Shown here in pieces: positions 7,440 to 17,050 of a stretch of 64,000 bases of DNA. The stretch's first letter is position 1; every line of letters begins with the position of its first letter. The notes beneath the pieces are model-generated. The model worked only from the letters and a program-made list of their open reading frames with translations. It did not search any database and was not told where the DNA came from. Position numbers and translations under genes: made by a program. The stretch is from Emcibacter sp. SYSU 3D8 (GTDB taxonomy: Bacteria; Pseudomonadota; Alphaproteobacteria; SMXS01), in the NCBI RefSeq assembly GCF_039655875.1, contig NZ_JBBYXK010000002.1, forward strand, positions 806,001 to 870,000. Direction: 5' to 3'.

Positions 7440-7757
7440 CTATTCCGCGGGTGCGACGGCCAGTTCCTGACCGACACGAAGCATGTCGGCGTTCTCCAGG
7501 TTGTTCCAGGCCGCCAGGTCCCCGGGCGTGACATTGTGGGCGCGGGCGATGGCGTAGAGCGTGTCGCCCCGGACCACCACATAGGTGGCTGGCGCCTTTT
7601 CCTCGACCACCGGCGGCGGTGCCGGTTCAGGCGTCGGCGGTGGCGGCGCTTGCGTAATGGCGGGCGGCGGCGGCGCCGGCTGGGTTTTGGTTTCGGTCTT
7701 GTCGTCGCAAGCGGCAACGAGTGCCAGGGATGCGACAAGCATTATCAGCCTCGTCAT
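7440..7757 (-). CDS. LysM-domain lipoprotein
   Basis: 105 residues. The signal peptide ends in a lipobox (VAAC, Cys17), so the mature protein is a lipid-anchored envelope protein. A long Pro/Ala/Glu-rich linker (about 24-56) leads to one LysM domain at 58-101 (TYVVVRGDTLYAIARAHNV and then AAWNNLENADMLRVGQEL). LysM binds N-acetylglucosamine-containing glycans, here most likely peptidoglycan. There is no catalytic domain; it may be an adaptor or wall anchor. AAGGAG precedes the start. The upstream bases 7771-7806 are AT-rich and probably hold its promoter. Confidence 0.88.
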   Translation of the reverse strand: MTRLIMLVASLALVAACDDKTETKTQPAPPPPAITQAPPPPTPEPAPPPVVEEKAPATYVVVRGDTLYAIARAHNVTPGDLAAWNNLENADMLRVGQELAVAPAE

Positions 7758-7861
7758 GTATGGCTCCTTGGTGTGGTGAATATAAATTTAACATAATTCG
7801 AAAATATGCCGCGGCAACCTGATTGCCGCCGGACGGCCTGCTCAAGACGGCTCAGGCAGCC

Positions 7862-9073
7862 TCAGGAGATGACGCCCTTGTCCTTCAGAACGCGCATCTC
7901 GGCCTCGCTCAGCCCGAGAAGGCCCTGGAGCACGGATTCGTTGTCCGCGCCCAGCGGCCGGCCGGCCCAGTCGATGGCGCCGGGCGTGCCGGTCAGGCGC
8001 GGCATGACATTGGCCATGGCCATGTCGCCGATTCGGGTCTCCACCATGGCGATGTTGCCGCGGGCGGCGTATTGCGGGTCGTCGAAGATCTCGTCGATCG
8101 AATAGACCGGACCGCATGGCACCTGGGCATCGGCGCATTTGCCCAGCACCTCGGCCCGCTCCATGGATGCTGTCCAGTCGCCGACCATGGCATCCACCTC
8201 GGTGCGCGCCGCCTCGCGCCTGGCGATGGTGCCGTAAAGCCCGTCGCCCGCCAGCTCCGGCCGGCCCATCAGCCGGACAAGACGCTCGAAGATCTTGTCA
8301 TTGGTACAGGCGATCGCGACCCAGCGGCCGTCCTTCGTCGGATAGTGACTGTGCGGCACCGCGTTCACCGTGCCGGCGCCCATGCGCTGGCGCACGAAGC
8401 CGCCTTGCTGGTAGGCCGGCGCCAGTTCGTCGAGAATCCGGAAGATGCTTTCGTAGAGACCGATATCGACCACCTGGCCGGCGCCGGTCTTGTCGCGTGC
8501 GCGCAGCGCCAGCAGCACGCCGATCACGCCGTACATGCCCGACATGTAGTCAGCCAGCGTTGCCGAGCCAGGCGTCACCGGCAGTCCGTCCGGCTGGCCG
8601 GCCAGATAGGAGATGCCGCCGAACGCATTGGCGATGCGCCCGAACCCCGGCAGCTCGCGCATGGGGCCGGTCTGGCCATAGGCGGACACCCGCAGCATCA
8701 CCAGCGCCGGATTTTCGGCGGCCAGCGTCTCCCAGCCCAGGCCCCAGCCTTCCAGCGTGCCGGGCTGGAAGTTTTCGCACAGCACGTCGGCCTCGCGGAC
8801 CAGGCGCTTGAGCAGGGCCGCGCCTTCCGGTGTGCGCAGGTCGAGGGTGATGGGCTTCTTGTTGCGGCTCTCGCTCAGCCATACCAGCGAATCGCCGCAT
8901 TCGGTGGGCGTGCCGAAGCGGCGCAGCGGATCGCCGATGGCCGGCAATTCCACCTTGATCACCTCGGCGCCGAACTCGCCCATCAGCGTGGCGCAATAGG
9001 GCGCGGCGATGAACGTGGCCAGGTCCAGCACGCGGATTCCGGCAAGCGGGCGGGGGTCGGAGGAATCAAACAT
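7862..9073 (-). CDS. CaiB/BaiF family (type III) CoA-transferase
   Basis: 403 residues from the ATG at 9073; a GTG at 9112 would add 13 residues, but homology begins at PLAGIRVLDLATFIAAPYCA. The family moves CoA between carboxylic acids through an aspartyl-CoA intermediate; the likely catalytic Asp is in SATLADYMSGMYG. Other hallmarks are LGAEVIKVE-like FGAEVIKVELP, LDLRTPEG and CENFQPGTLEGWGL. Characterised relatives act on carnitine, formate/oxalate, bile acids, succinate/mesaconate or racemise alpha-methylacyl-CoA. SDR genes flank it on both sides, which suggests breakdown of some acyl-CoA or ring compound, but this is inference. Confidence 0.88.
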   Translation of the reverse strand: MFDSSDPRPLAGIRVLDLATFIAAPYCATLMGEFGAEVIKVELPAIGDPLRRFGTPTECGDSLVWLSESRNKKPITLDLRTPEGAALLKRLVREADVLCENFQPGTLEGWGLGWETLAAENPALVMLRVSAYGQTGPMRELPGFGRIANAFGGISYLAGQPDGLPVTPGSATLADYMSGMYGVIGVLLALRARDKTGAGQVVDIGLYESIFRILDELAPAYQQGGFVRQRMGAGTVNAVPHSHYPTKDGRWVAIACTNDKIFERLVRLMGRPELAGDGLYGTIARREAARTEVDAMVGDWTASMERAEVLGKCADAQVPCGPVYSIDEIFDDPQYAARGNIAMVETRIGDMAMANVMPRLTGTPGAIDWAGRPLGADNESVLQGLLGLSEAEMRVLKDKGVIS

Positions 9074-9187
9074 CGGGCACTCGCGGTATGAAGGGTCGGG
9101 GCGGGAATACACCCGCCGTGCAAGATTTCATACCATCGGCGGGCGCGCCGGGACATGATCGGCGTTGTTTTTCGGGAAGGGATGCCA

Positions 9188-9976
9188 ATGGATCTGGGGA
9201 TCGCGGGCCGCAAGGCCATCATCAACGGCGGCAGCGCCGGCATGGGCAAGGGCAGCGCCAGGGCGCTGGCGAAAGAAGGCGTCGACATCTGGCTGGTGGC
9301 GCGCGGCGAGGAGCGGCTTTTGGCCGCTGCGGCCGAAATCACGCGCGAAACCAGCGCCCGCGTGACCCCGGTCGTCGCCGACCACAGCACCGTCGCCGGC
9401 CGGGGAAAGATCCTCGAGGCCTGCCCCGAGCCCGACATCCTGGTGATGACCTGCGCGCCGCCCGCCCAGACCGGCGACTACCGCACCGTGTCGGTGGACG
9501 ACTGGCAGGACACCTTCGCCACCACGCTGCTCAGCCCCATCGAGATGATGCGGGCGACCATCGACGGCATGGTGGCGCGCAAGTTCGGCCGCATCGTCAA
9601 CATCGCCACCGGCGCGGCCAAATATCCGGCCGAGATCCGGCTGCTGTCCGGCGCGCCCCGCGCGGCGCTGGTCAATTACACGGTCGCCGTGTCGAAGAAG
9701 GTCGCCAGGCACAACGTCATCATCAACAATCTGCTGCCGGGCATGTTTCACACCGCGACCATCCATGACCGCATGACCGAGCGCGCCGCCGAGAACGGCA
9801 CGTCCTATGACGAGGAAGTGCAGAAATTCGTCCGCGACTGGCGCATCCCGGCGGGCAAGTTCGGCGACCCGGACGATCTGGGCGCGTTCTGCGCCATGTT
9901 CTGCAGCCAGTACGCCAGCTTCCTCGTGGGCCAGAGCCTGGTGATCGATGGCGGCCTGATCAACTCGACGTTCTGA
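9188..9976 (+). CDS. SDR-like protein with altered catalytic motif
   Basis: 262 residues with SDR-fold sequence: nucleotide motif GGSAGMGKG (14-22), LVARGEERL after strand 2, and the C-terminal GQSLVIDGGLI. The usual catalytic YxxxK is replaced: by alignment with the following RAALVNYTVAVS helix, Ser154-Gly-Ala-Pro-Arg158 stands where Tyr and Lys should be, and NNAG is replaced by TCAPPA. It resembles the 3-oxoacyl-ACP reductase-like SDR subgroup that lacks the catalytic tetrad. The start at 9188 is preferred because GGGAAGGG lies six bases upstream; 9155 and 9182 are alternatives. Confidence 0.75.
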   Translation: MDLGIAGRKAIINGGSAGMGKGSARALAKEGVDIWLVARGEERLLAAAAEITRETSARVTPVVADHSTVAGRGKILEACPEPDILVMTCAPPAQTGDYRTVSVDDWQDTFATTLLSPIEMMRATIDGMVARKFGRIVNIATGAAKYPAEIRLLSGAPRAALVNYTVAVSKKVARHNVIINNLLPGMFHTATIHDRMTERAAENGTSYDEEVQKFVRDWRIPAGKFGDPDDLGAFCAMFCSQYASFLVGQSLVIDGGLINSTF

Positions 9977-9978
9977 CC

Positions 9979-10506
9979 ATGGCCGAGCGCGTGATTCCCG
10001 GTAGCGAGATCGCCGACGCGGCCGCGTCGCTGGTGCGGCGCGTCGCGGCGACCGTCGCCGACATGCGCGGCCGGCGCGGCATTGACCAGGCCGGCCTGGC
10101 GTGCCTGCTCGGCGTGCCGGCCGAGCGCGTCGCCCGGCTCGAAAGCGGCGACATGGAGCAGGCCGCGACCCTGGCGCTCCTCGCCGAGATCGCCCAGCGG
10201 CTGGATTTCCATGTGACGCTGGCTCTGCACGACCGGCAGCCGCCCGCCCTCGGTGGCGGCGAACCCCATGACGCCATGGATGAACTGGCGGGCGCCGCGA
10301 CGCTGTCCACGGTGACGGTGACCGAGCAGCCCGACATCGAGCCGCTGACGATCGGTTTCCCGGTCGAGGATGCCGTGACCGTGTTGCCCGATGAGACCGG
10401 GGAGACCTTTGTGCTCGACGACGATGCAGTGCTGCGCGAACCGCCGGACGAGACGATATCGCAGCCCGGCGGCGGCGACGGCTTCAACGACGGCATGAGC
10501 AGCTAG
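9979..10506 (+). CDS. XRE-type helix-turn-helix protein
   Basis: 175 residues. Residues about 24-76 form an HTH_3/Cro-CI-like DNA-binding domain (MRGRRGIDQAGLACLLGV, then ERVARLESGDMEQAATLALL). The rest is acidic and has no recognised domain. It starts two bases after the stop of the SDR-like gene, so the two are probably translated from one mRNA. Its TAG stop shares bases with the stop codon of the convergent SnoaL-like gene (CTAG at 10503-10506). Its target is unknown; regulation of the neighbouring SDR/CoA-transferase genes is possible. Confidence 0.7.
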   Translation: MAERVIPGSEIADAAASLVRRVAATVADMRGRRGIDQAGLACLLGVPAERVARLESGDMEQAATLALLAEIAQRLDFHVTLALHDRQPPALGGGEPHDAMDELAGAATLSTVTVTEQPDIEPLTIGFPVEDAVTVLPDETGETFVLDDDAVLREPPDETISQPGGGDGFNDGMSS

Positions 10507-10997
10507 CGCCGCGGCGCGCCGTCGCCGGCCAGGGTGTACAGACCCTGGTTGCCGCGGTGCCAGGCCGCCGTCAGTTTGAAGCCGTTGATCCGCCAGCCGC
10601 CGCTGGTGCGGATCATCCGGAATCGGTAATGGCCGCCCATGGTCACGCTGTCGTCGCCCGCGCTGTTCGACCGGAAGTGCTCGGCCTGCACATAGGCCGT
10701 CACCACCGCCGCGTCGCCGGCGATCTCGAAGCCGAAATTGCTCAGAATGTGCTGCGTGGCGTCGAAGCCGCGCAGGAACGGCTCGATCCCCGCCGCCCAG
10801 TCGGCCGCCTTCACGGTCACGGGCGGCTGACCGTTGAACGACGACAGGTCGTATTCGCACGCGTCGGCGAACACGGCGCGGTAGAGCGTCATGTCCACAT
10901 TGTCGACGGCGAGCGCGAAATTCAGCGCCGTTTCGCGCAGATCCTCGCGGTCCCTCAATTCTTGCAGGTCGGTCATGGCGTGCCTTTTTTCCGTCAT
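10503..10997 (-). CDS. SnoaL-like (NTF2 fold) protein
   Basis: 164 residues matching the SnoaL_4 type of NTF2-like proteins: an N-terminal helix LQELRDREDLRETALNFALA, a middle stretch FDATQHILSNFGFEIAGDAA, and the final strand GGWRINGFKLTAAW. Relatives include scytalone dehydratase-like enzymes, ring-hydroxylating dioxygenase small subunits and ketosteroid isomerase-like proteins; which applies cannot be told. The start at 10997 has AAGGG ten bases upstream; an ATG at 10976 with AAAGG six bases upstream is equally possible. It is divergent from livH. Confidence 0.75.
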   Translation of the reverse strand: MTEKRHAMTDLQELRDREDLRETALNFALAVDNVDMTLYRAVFADACEYDLSSFNGQPPVTVKAADWAAGIEPFLRGFDATQHILSNFGFEIAGDAAVVTAYVQAEHFRSNSAGDDSVTMGGHYRFRMIRTSGGWRINGFKLTAAWHRGNQGLYTLAGDGAPRR

Positions 10998-11013
10998 GGT
11001 ACTACGGCCCTTG

Positions 11014-11026
11014 CCCCGAGTCGGGG
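11014..11026. promoter_or_regulatory. 13-bp palindrome in the SnoaL-like/livH divergent region
   Basis: CCCCGAGTCGGGG is a perfect palindrome around a central G, between the divergent starts at 10997 and 11085. It could be an operator for either gene or a short hairpin at the 5' end of the liv transcript. There is no independent support. Confidence 0.25.
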
Positions 11027-11084
11027 AGGATGGCACCTTGCCTCAGACCCGCGCCACGTTTCGAGGGGGAAATTCACGGCCGGT

Positions 11085-12005
<921 letters not shown>

Positions 12006-13322
12006 ATGGGTAACGCCGCCGCCCGCGCCAGGCCGCCGCTCGTTGCCGCCTTGCGCGATGCGGCCGTGGCGGCCGGGGTCACGGCCGTGCTGGCGGTGCC
12101 GTTCCTGGGCTTCCGGCTCGAGGATTCCGCCCAGGGCCTGAGCCTTGGCTACCGCTTCATGTGGGTGGTCTATGCGGCGCTGGCCGTCTTCGCCGGTCGG
12201 CTGCTGCTGTCGCTGGCGGCGCACCGGGTGGCGCCGGCGCTGGTCGCCTCCTTCCACCGGCGGACGGCCGGTGTCCATTTGCCGGCGCGGTTCGGCAACA
12301 AGGTCGGCTGGGCGATGGTCGGCATCGCCGCGCTGCTGCCCTGGCTGCCGTTCGCCGACCGCAGCCTGATGAGCGTCGCCACCCTGGTGCTGATCTACAT
12401 CATGCTGGGCTGGGGCCTGAACATCGTGGTCGGTCTGGCGGGTCTCCTCGATCTTGGTTACGTGGCGTTCTACGCCATCGGCGCCTATTCGTTCGCGCTG
12501 CTGTCGCTGCATTTCGGATTGTCGTTCTGGATCTGCCTGCCGCTGGCCGGAATTCTCGCCGCGTTCATGGGTCTGCTGCTGGGATTCCCGGTGCTGCGGC
12601 TGCGCGGCGACTATCTGGCGATCGTCACGCTGGGCTTTGGCGAGATCATCCGGGTCATCCTGGTGAACTGGCAAGAGGTGACCAACGGTCCCAACGGCAT
12701 CAGCAACATCCCGCGGCCCACCCTGTTCGGGTTGCATTTCGAGGGCCCGTTCAAGACACCGGCGCCCGAGGGCACGGGTTTCGCCGACTTTCTCGGCATC
12801 GCCTTCTCGCCCATGCAGCCGATCATCTTTCTCTATTACGTGATATTTCTGCTGGTGCTGCTGACCACCCTGTTCGCCCAGCGCATCCGCCGGCTGCCCA
12901 CCGGCCGCGCGTGGGAAGCGCTGCGCGAGGACGAGATCGCCTGCCGCAGCCTGGGCATCAACCCGGTCACGGTGAAGCTGTCGGCCTTCGCCATCGGCGC
13001 GTTCTTCGCCGGGCTCGCCGGCTGCTTCTTCGCGACCCGCCAGGGCACCATCAGCCCGGAAAGCTTCAGCTTCATCGAATCCGCCACCATCCTGGCGCTG
13101 GTCGTGCTGGGCGGCATGGGCAGCCAGATCGGCATCGTCCTTGCCGCCGTGCTGCTGATCGGCCTGCCCGAATCCCAGTGGCTGCGCGATCTGGCCGAAT
13201 ACCGGATGCTGGTGTTCGGCGGCGTCATGGTGCTGATCATGCTGTGGCGCCCGCAGGGCCTGCTGTCCCACCGCAGTCCGACCGTGGCGCTGGAAGACGG
13301 CGCGGGGAAGCCGGCGCCATGA
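12006..13322 (+). CDS. livM: Branched-chain amino acid ABC transporter permease LivM
   Basis: 438 residues. A longer N-terminal region (about 1-120, LivM-N like, with extra membrane segments) precedes the conserved permease core: [40 protein letters not shown] and the coupling helix [20 protein letters not shown]. The ATG directly follows the livH stop codon (TGAATG). It pairs with LivH as the second permease subunit. Confidence 0.95.
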   Translation: MGNAAARARPPLVAALRDAAVAAGVTAVLAVPFLGFRLEDSAQGLSLGYRFMWVVYAALAVFAGRLLLSLAAHRVAPALVASFHRRTAGVHLPARFGNKVGWAMVGIAALLPWLPFADRSLMSVATLVLIYIMLGWGLNIVVGLAGLLDLGYVAFYAIGAYSFALLSLHFGLSFWICLPLAGILAAFMGLLLGFPVLRLRGDYLAIVTLGFGEIIRVILVNWQEVTNGPNGISNIPRPTLFGLHFEGPFKTPAPEGTGFADFLGIAFSPMQPIIFLYYVIFLLVLLTTLFAQRIRRLPTGRAWEALREDEIACRSLGINPVTVKLSAFAIGAFFAGLAGCFFATRQGTISPESFSFIESATILALVVLGGMGSQIGIVLAAVLLIGLPESQWLRDLAEYRMLVFGGVMVLIMLWRPQGLLSHRSPTVALEDGAGKPAP

Positions 13323-14149
13323 CGTCCCTGTTGCTCGATGTCGATCACCTCACCATGCGGTTCGGCGGCCTTACCGCGATCAGCGATCTGTCCTTCCAGG
13401 CGCGGCGCGGCGAGATCACCGCCATCATCGGCCCCAACGGCGCGGGCAAGACCACCGTGTTCAACTGTCTCACCGGATTCTACCGGCCCGGCGTGGGCAA
13501 GCTGGAGCTGGCCCACGACGACAATCGCCGCTTCCTGCTCGAGCGCATGTCCGATTTCCGCATTGCCCGCGACGCCCGGGTCCTGCGCACGTTTCAGAAC
13601 ATCCGGCTGTTCACCGGCATGAGCGTGCTCGAGAATCTGGTGGTGGCCCAGCACCTGGCGCTGACCCGCGCGTCCGGCTATGCGGTTGCCGGCCTGCTGA
13701 ACCTGCCGGTCTACCGGCGCGCTGCGGCGCGGGCCGTGGACCGGGCACGCTACTGGCTCGACAAGATCGGCCTGACCTACGCCGCCGACGATCAGGCGGG
13801 CAGCCTGCCCTATGGTTCGCAGCGGCGGCTGGAGATCGCCCGGGCGCTGTGTGCCGAGCCGGTGCTTTTGTGCCTCGACGAACCCGCTGCCGGCCTCAAT
13901 CCTCGCGAATCCGATGAACTGAGCGAGTTGCTGCTCGACATCAGGCGCGATCACGGCCTGTCGCTGCTGCTGATCGAGCACGATATGAGCGTGGTGATGC
14001 AGATTTCCGATCACGTGGTGGTGCTCGACCACGGCGCGTCCATCTGCCAGGGACCGCCCGAACGGGTGCGCAGCGACCCGGCGGTGATCAGCGCCTATCT
14101 CGGCATGCCCGAGGAAGAAGCCATCGCCGTGGCCGGGAGCAGGCACTGA
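13319..14149 (+). CDS. livG: Branched-chain amino acid ABC transporter ATP-binding protein LivG
   Basis: 276 residues of an ABC ATPase of the BCA_ABC_TP_C type: Walker [10 protein letters not shown], a degenerate signature [15 protein letters not shown] typical of LivG, Walker [15 protein letters not shown]-loop [10 protein letters not shown], and a short C-terminal extension ending in YLGMPEEEA. The ATG overlaps the livM stop (ATGA at 13319-13322), showing translational coupling. Confidence 0.95.
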   Translation: MTSLLLDVDHLTMRFGGLTAISDLSFQARRGEITAIIGPNGAGKTTVFNCLTGFYRPGVGKLELAHDDNRRFLLERMSDFRIARDARVLRTFQNIRLFTGMSVLENLVVAQHLALTRASGYAVAGLLNLPVYRRAAARAVDRARYWLDKIGLTYAADDQAGSLPYGSQRRLEIARALCAEPVLLCLDEPAAGLNPRESDELSELLLDIRRDHGLSLLLIEHDMSVVMQISDHVVVLDHGASICQGPPERVRSDPAVISAYLGMPEEEAIAVAGSRH

Positions 14150-14880
14150 TGCTGTCGGTACAGGGCGTGCATGCCGGATATGGCCGAATCGAGGCGCTGC
14201 ACGGCGTGGATATCGATGTCCGCGCCGGTGAGATCATGACCCTCGTCGGCGCCAACGGGGCGGGCAAGACCACCCTGCTGATGACCATTTGCGGCCGCCC
14301 GCGCGCCACGCAGGGCCGGATATTGCTCGACGGCGAGGACATCACCGATCTCGAGACCTACGAGATCGCGCGGCGCGGCATCGCCCACGTCCCCGAGGGC
14401 CGGCACATCTTCCCGCGCATGACCGTGCTGGAAAACCTGCAGATGGGCGGCTATGCCGTCGATCCGAAATATTTCTCCTCGGACCTGGAGCGGGTGCTCG
14501 TGCTGTTCCCGCAACTGAAGCCCCGTCTTGCCCAGCGCGGCGGCACCCTGTCGGGCGGCGAGCAGCAGATGCTGGCCATGGGCCGGGCGCTGATCTCGCG
14601 GCCGCGCCTGCTGTTGCTGGATGAACCGTCCCTGGGCCTCGCGCCGCTCATCGTGCGGCAGGTGTTCGAGATCATCGCCGCCATCAACCGCGACGAGGCC
14701 ATGACCATTTTCCTCATCGAGCAGAATGCCTTCCAGGCGCTGAAGGCGGCGCACCGGGCGGCGATCATGGTCAATGGCAGCATCAACCTTCGCGGCACCG
14801 GCGCCGAGCTGCTGGCCGATCCGGCGGTGCAGGCGGCCTATCTGGAAGGCGCCGCGCCCGCCGCAGGCGGCCCTCCATGA
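14149..14880 (+). CDS. livF: Branched-chain amino acid ABC transporter ATP-binding protein LivF
   Basis: 243 residues of the second ABC ATPase, with Walker A GANGAGKTT, signature LSGGEQQMLAMGRAL, Walker B LLLLDEPSLGLAP and H-loop FLIEQNAFQAL, in which Gln replaces the usual His as is common in LivF. The ATG shares its first base with the livG stop codon (TGATG). It works with LivG to power uptake. Confidence 0.95.
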   Translation: MLSVQGVHAGYGRIEALHGVDIDVRAGEIMTLVGANGAGKTTLLMTICGRPRATQGRILLDGEDITDLETYEIARRGIAHVPEGRHIFPRMTVLENLQMGGYAVDPKYFSSDLERVLVLFPQLKPRLAQRGGTLSGGEQQMLAMGRALISRPRLLLLDEPSLGLAPLIVRQVFEIIAAINRDEAMTIFLIEQNAFQALKAAHRAAIMVNGSINLRGTGAELLADPAVQAAYLEGAAPAAGGPP

Positions 14881-15230
14881 CCTGGCAGATGCTGTTCGGA
14901 ACCTCGCCTTCGGTCAGCCTGGCCGTGACCGGCATCTTCATGGCGGGCTGCGCCATCATGGCCGGCCGGTCGCTGGCCGCGCTGTGGCGCCCCTGGTGGC
15001 ACGTCGCGCCCTATGCGGCGCTGCTCGCCATCGCCGACCGGTACCTGATCTATGCGCTGTTCGGCGGCGAGCTGCTGTCCGCAATTGGTTACCTGCTGGA
15101 CGCGGTTTTCCTGCTGATCATTGCCCTGCTGGGCTATCTGGAAGCGCGCGCGGGCCTCATGGTCCGCCAGTATCCGTGGCTGTTCGAGCGTCTCGGTCCG
15201 TTTGCCTGGCGCCGCAGGCGCGCCCGGTGA
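14877..15230 (+). CDS. Small membrane protein of the liv operon (DUF6867-like)
   Basis: 117 residues with three predicted membrane segments (about 13-32, 45-63 and 68-88) and a basic C-terminus (WRRRRAR). It overlaps livF by 4 bp (ATGA) and precedes the binding-protein gene, so it belongs to the transporter operon. I recognise it as the small membrane protein often found in alphaproteobacterial liv operons (DUF6867); its role is unknown. It may be an accessory subunit of the permease. Confidence 0.75.
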   Translation: MTWQMLFGTSPSVSLAVTGIFMAGCAIMAGRSLAALWRPWWHVAPYAALLAIADRYLIYALFGGELLSAIGYLLDAVFLLIIALLGYLEARAGLMVRQYPWLFERLGPFAWRRRRAR

Positions 15231-15312
15231 TCTGCGCGCCTTGCAGTCCGCTTGCCAGCCTTTATGCTCAACGCCTAATTCGTGCCAACCATCATCTATG
15301 CAGGTCTCCGCC

Positions 15313-16416
15313 ATGAACCTTTTCAAACGCGCCGCCCTCGTTGTGCTCGCAGCCGGATTCCTCGGCGCTTGCGCCCAGGAGGACGAGATCGTCATCGGTG
15401 TCGCCGGCCCGATGACCGGTTCCGAAGCCTCGATCGGCGAGCAGATGCGCAAGGGCGCCGAGAAGGCCGTGGCCGATATCAACGCGGCCGGTGGCCTGCT
15501 TGGCAAGAACGTGCGGCTGATCGTCGGCGACGACGTCTGCGACCCCAAACAGGCGGTCAGCGTGGCCAACAATTTCGTGTCGCAGCATGCGGTGTTCGTG
15601 GCGGGTCACTATTGCTCGGGCGCGTCGATTCCGGCGTCCGACGTCTATGCCGAATCCGGTGTCATCCAGATCTCGCCGGCCTCGACCAATCCGCAGTTCA
15701 CCGAACGCGGCCTGACCAACGTGTTCCGCGTCTGCGGCCGCGACGATGCCCAGGGCCCGACCGCCGCCGATTACATCCTCGAGAAGTTCCCTGACGCGCA
15801 GATCGCCGTGGTCGACGACAAGTCGACCTACGGCAAGGGCCTTGCCGATCAGTTCCGCGGCGCCATCGAGGCCAAGGGCGTCACGCCGGTGCTGGTCGAA
15901 TCCATCACTGCCCGAGAAACCGACTACAGCGCGCTCGTCACCAAGCTGCGGCAGGCCGGCGCCGACGTCGTCTATTTCGGCGGCTACAAGACCGAGGCCG
16001 GCTTGATTGTCCGCCAGATGCACGGCGCCGGCGTGGCGGCGACGCTGGTTGGCGGCGACGCCCTGGTGACCGAGGAATTCTGGGCGATCACCGGCGAGGC
16101 TGGCGCGGGCACGCTGATGACCTTTGGCCCCGATCCCCGGCTGGATCCGCAGAATGCGGCGCTGGTGAAGTCGTTCCGTGACGAGAATTACGAGCCCGAG
16201 GCCTATACGCTCTACACCTATGCCTCCATCCAGGCCTGGGCGCAGGCCGCCGCCACCGCGGGCGCGACCGATGGCCAGAAGGTCGGTGCGGCACTGCGCC
16301 GCGATACCTTCGAGACCGCCCTCGGCACCATCGACTTCGACGACAAGGGTGACAACTCGGCGCCGGGTTACGTGTTCTATGTGTGGGAAAACGGGAAGTA
16401 CCTGTACGCAGAGTAA
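15313..16416 (+). CDS. livK: Branched-chain amino acid ABC transporter substrate-binding lipoprotein
   Basis: 367 residues. The signal peptide ends in lipobox LGAC (Cys20), so the receptor is lipid-anchored rather than free in the periplasm. The mature part is a Peripla_BP_6 receptor: IVIGVAGPMTGSEASIGEQM, AAGGLLGKNVRLIVGDDVCD, VAGHYCSGASIPASDVYAES, ISPASTNPQFTERG and IAVVDDKSTYGKGLADQF. Ligand preference (Leu/Ile/Val or other amino acids) cannot be fixed. The start at 15313 is preferred over 15298 because AGGT and the signal peptide fit it. An 82-bp gap separates it from the membrane protein gene, so it may also have its own promoter for higher expression. Confidence 0.93.
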   Translation: MNLFKRAALVVLAAGFLGACAQEDEIVIGVAGPMTGSEASIGEQMRKGAEKAVADINAAGGLLGKNVRLIVGDDVCDPKQAVSVANNFVSQHAVFVAGHYCSGASIPASDVYAESGVIQISPASTNPQFTERGLTNVFRVCGRDDAQGPTAADYILEKFPDAQIAVVDDKSTYGKGLADQFRGAIEAKGVTPVLVESITARETDYSALVTKLRQAGADVVYFGGYKTEAGLIVRQMHGAGVAATLVGGDALVTEEFWAITGEAGAGTLMTFGPDPRLDPQNAALVKSFRDENYEPEAYTLYTYASIQAWAQAAATAGATDGQKVGAALRRDTFETALGTIDFDDKGDNSAPGYVFYVWENGKYLYAE

Positions 16417-16422
16417 CGCCCG

Positions 16423-17043
16423 ATGACCGCCCCCCAGGTCGAACCCGTCGTCCGCCGGGGACCGCTCCGCCGGCTTTATCTGTGGACCATGGAACAGGCC
16501 AGGGGCCGCCATGCCTGGACGAGCCTGGGCGCCGTGTCGTTCGCCGAGAGCTCGTTCTTTCCGATCCCGCCGGACGTGATGCTGTTGCCGATGATGCTGG
16601 CCGACCGCAAGCGGGCGTTCCTGCTGGCGGGCTGGTGCACCCTGGCATCGGTGCTCGGCGGCATGGCCGGCTACGCCATCGGCATGTTCCTGTTTGATTC
16701 CGTGGGCAACTGGCTGGTGTCCCTCTACGGCTACGAGCAGAAAATGGAGGCGCTGCGCCTCCAATATGCCGAATACGGGGCCTGGATCATCCTGATCAAG
16801 GGCGCCACGCCCATTCCCTACAAGCTGATCACCATCGCGTCGGGCATCTTCCACTATCCATTCGGCATGTTCGTGCTGCTGTCGGTGATCACCCGCTCGG
16901 CCCGTTTCTTCCTTCTGGCGGGGTTGATCTACCTGTTTGGCGACCCGATCCGCGACTTCATCGAGAAGCGGCTCGAGTGGGTGATGATGACGGTCGTCGT
17001 CGCGATCGTGGGCGGCTTCGTCATCGCGCATTATCTCCTCTGA
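16423..17043 (+). CDS. YqaA/DedA-like membrane protein
   Basis: 206 residues of the SNARE-associated/DedA superfamily (VTT domain), closest to YqaA: ESSFFPIPPDVMLLPMMLAD, GGMAGYAIG, and IKGATPIPYKLITIASG with the conserved re-entrant loop prolines. Four to five membrane segments. DedA-family proteins are thought to move lipids such as undecaprenyl phosphate or phosphatidylethanolamine across the inner membrane; the role of the YqaA branch is less clear. It begins 6 bp after livK and precedes cstA by 7 bp, so it may be read from both neighbours' transcripts. Confidence 0.82.
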   Translation: MTAPQVEPVVRRGPLRRLYLWTMEQARGRHAWTSLGAVSFAESSFFPIPPDVMLLPMMLADRKRAFLLAGWCTLASVLGGMAGYAIGMFLFDSVGNWLVSLYGYEQKMEALRLQYAEYGAWIILIKGATPIPYKLITIASGIFHYPFGMFVLLSVITRSARFFLLAGLIYLFGDPIRDFIEKRLEWVMMTVVVAIVGGFVIAHYLL

Positions 17044-17050
17044 GGTTCCC

